Part shown: in pieces, positions 63,235-64,000 of the stretch
Numbering within the stretch: position 1 is the stretch's first letter
Layout: each line of letters starts with the position of its first letter
NCBI RefSeq assembly: GCF_002869745.1
Contig: NZ_PNOS01000024.1
Location: forward strand, 1 to 64,000
Reading direction: 5' to 3'
From: Oceaniglobus roseus
Lineage (GTDB): Bacteria > Pseudomonadota > Alphaproteobacteria > Rhodobacterales > Rhodobacteraceae
Length of the DNA: 64,000 nt
Translations under genes and position numbers: made by a program
The notes under the pieces: generated by a model
Databases searched by the model: none
Seen by the model: only the letters and a program-made list of their open reading frames with translations
Told to the model about the DNA's origin: nothing

Positions 63235-64000
63235 ATGACCTCCTTCATCCTCAAGCGGCTTGCCATCGCGGTGCCGACGATCCTGCTCTTGATCGTCTTC
63301 TCCTTCCTGCTGATGAACGCCGCCCCCGGCAGCCCCTTCGCCACCGAACGCGGCGTGCCGCCCGAGGTGCTGGCCAACCTCGAGGCGAAGTACGGGCTGG
63401 ACAAGAGCCTGTTTGACCGCATGGGAATCTACATCTGGAACGTCGTCACCCAGTTCGACTTCGGCCCGAGCTTCAAGTTCAAGGATCGCACGGTGAACGA
63501 CCTGATCGCCCAGGGCTTCCCGGTGACCCTGACCTACGGTACCTGGTCCTTCGTGGTGGCGGTGCTGGTCGGCGGCACGCTCGGGATCCTGGCGGCGGTG
63601 TTCCACAACTCCTGGCTCGACTACCTCGCCGTCGGCGTCTCGATCGGCGCACAGGTGCTGCCGAACTTCGTCATGGCGCCGATCCTGGTGCTGATCTTCA
63701 CCCTCTGGCTCGGCTGGCTGCCCGGCGGCGGCTGGCAGGGGGGGCAGTGGCAGTACCTGGTGATGCCGGTGATCGCGCTTTCGACCTCCTACATGGCCTC
63801 CATCGCCCGCATCACCCGCTCCTCCATGCTGGAGGTGTTGAACGCGGGCTTCATCCGCACCGCGCGCGCCAAGGGCCTGCCGATGCGCCGCGTCGTGCTG
63901 CGCCACGCGCTGAAACCGGCGCTGCTCCCGGTGATCTCCTACCTCGGGCCCGCCTTCGTCGGCATGATCACCGGCTCGGTGCTGATCGACGTCTTCTTCT
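63235..64000 (+). CDS. ABC transporter permease, OppB type, cut by window end
   Basis: 255 complete codons are visible. The N-terminus MTSFILKRLAIAVPTILLLI is the usual first helix of OppB/DppB proteins. The periplasmic segment LANLEAKYGLDKSLFDRMG and the EAA loop FIRTARAKGLPMRRVVLRHALKPALLP (about residues 204-230) are present. About 50 residues should be missing at the C-terminus, compared with a usual 306. It belongs with the OppA-like gene; the other permease and the ATPases are presumably beyond 64000. Confidence 0.94.
   Translation, partial: MTSFILKRLAIAVPTILLLIVFSFLLMNAAPGSPFATERGVPPEVLANLEAKYGLDKSLFDRMGIYIWNVVTQFDFGPSFKFKDRTVNDLIAQGFPVTLTYGTWSFVVAVLVGGTLGILAAVFHNSWLDYLAVGVSIGAQVLPNFVMAPILVLIFTLWLGWLPGGGWQGGQWQYLVMPVIALSTSYMASIARITRSSMLEVLNAGFIRTARAKGLPMRRVVLRHALKPALLPVISYLGPAFVGMITGSVLIDVFF

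Overview
The window is GC-rich, densely coded alphaproteobacterial DNA. A complete repABC replication and partition module (49288-52765), parS-like palindromes and a ccdAB toxin-antitoxin pair indicate that it belongs to a plasmid, megaplasmid or chromid. The gene families (TAXI-TRAP transporter with DUF1850, many peptide-type and sugar-type ABC importers, hydantoinase/oxoprolinase genes) fit a Rhodobacteraceae host. The taxonomic placement is an inference; no rRNA or other marker gene is present. No tRNA, rRNA, CRISPR array or insertion sequence was seen.

Layout. 1-1890 (minus): an incomplete FecR-domain protein, a small PycTM-like membrane protein and a cytochrome c. 2460-5956: a TAXI-type TRAP transporter (receptor, fused permease, DUF1850 protein). 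6143-15036: a tightly coupled nine-part run of a membrane glycosyltransferase, two further glycosyltransferases, a large catalase, another glycosyltransferase, an acyl-CoA-dehydrogenase-like protein, a PIG-L deacetylase and a NodS-like methyltransferase, followed by a convergent Crp/Fnr regulator. 16143-25778: a GntR/FCD regulator and its likely target operon (VOC protein, dipeptide-type ABC importer, a second binding protein without signal peptide, an amidohydrolase). 25910-34853: a second peptide-type ABC importer with a deacetylase, RidA, a SelA-like PLP enzyme and an IclR regulator. 35076-47359: a SorC-family regulator divergent from a large operon holding an FGGY kinase, an acetoin-dehydrogenase-type TPP complex, a ribose/AI-2-type ABC importer and DhaK/DhaL. 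47643-48988: RraA-like protein and a TSUP exporter. 49288-52765: repABC with a counter-transcribed RNA. 52854-64000: L-arabinose/D-galactose dehydrogenase, HyuA/HyuB, FAD oxidoreductase, uronate-dehydrogenase-like protein, ccdAB, aldo-keto reductase, and the start of a further peptide-type ABC importer.

How it works together. The replicon is a catabolic accessory element: five complete or partial solute uptake systems of the binding-protein type, each beside enzymes that would process the imported compound and a dedicated regulator. Several operator-like palindromes can be matched to these regulators. A consistent feature is a strong GC hairpin directly after the gene of each exported binding protein and before the membrane subunits, likely to keep binding-protein mRNA in excess.

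The most unusual parts are (i) the 6143-15036 cluster, whose set of processive glycosyltransferase, N-deacetylase and NodS-like methyltransferase parallels the logic of Nod-factor synthesis but with other protein families and an embedded catalase, and (ii) the 35076-47359 operon, which combines an LsrR/LsrK/LsrACDB-like layout with an acetoin-type dehydrogenase and a dihydroxyacetone-type kinase, suggesting an unassigned short-chain polyol or ketose pathway.
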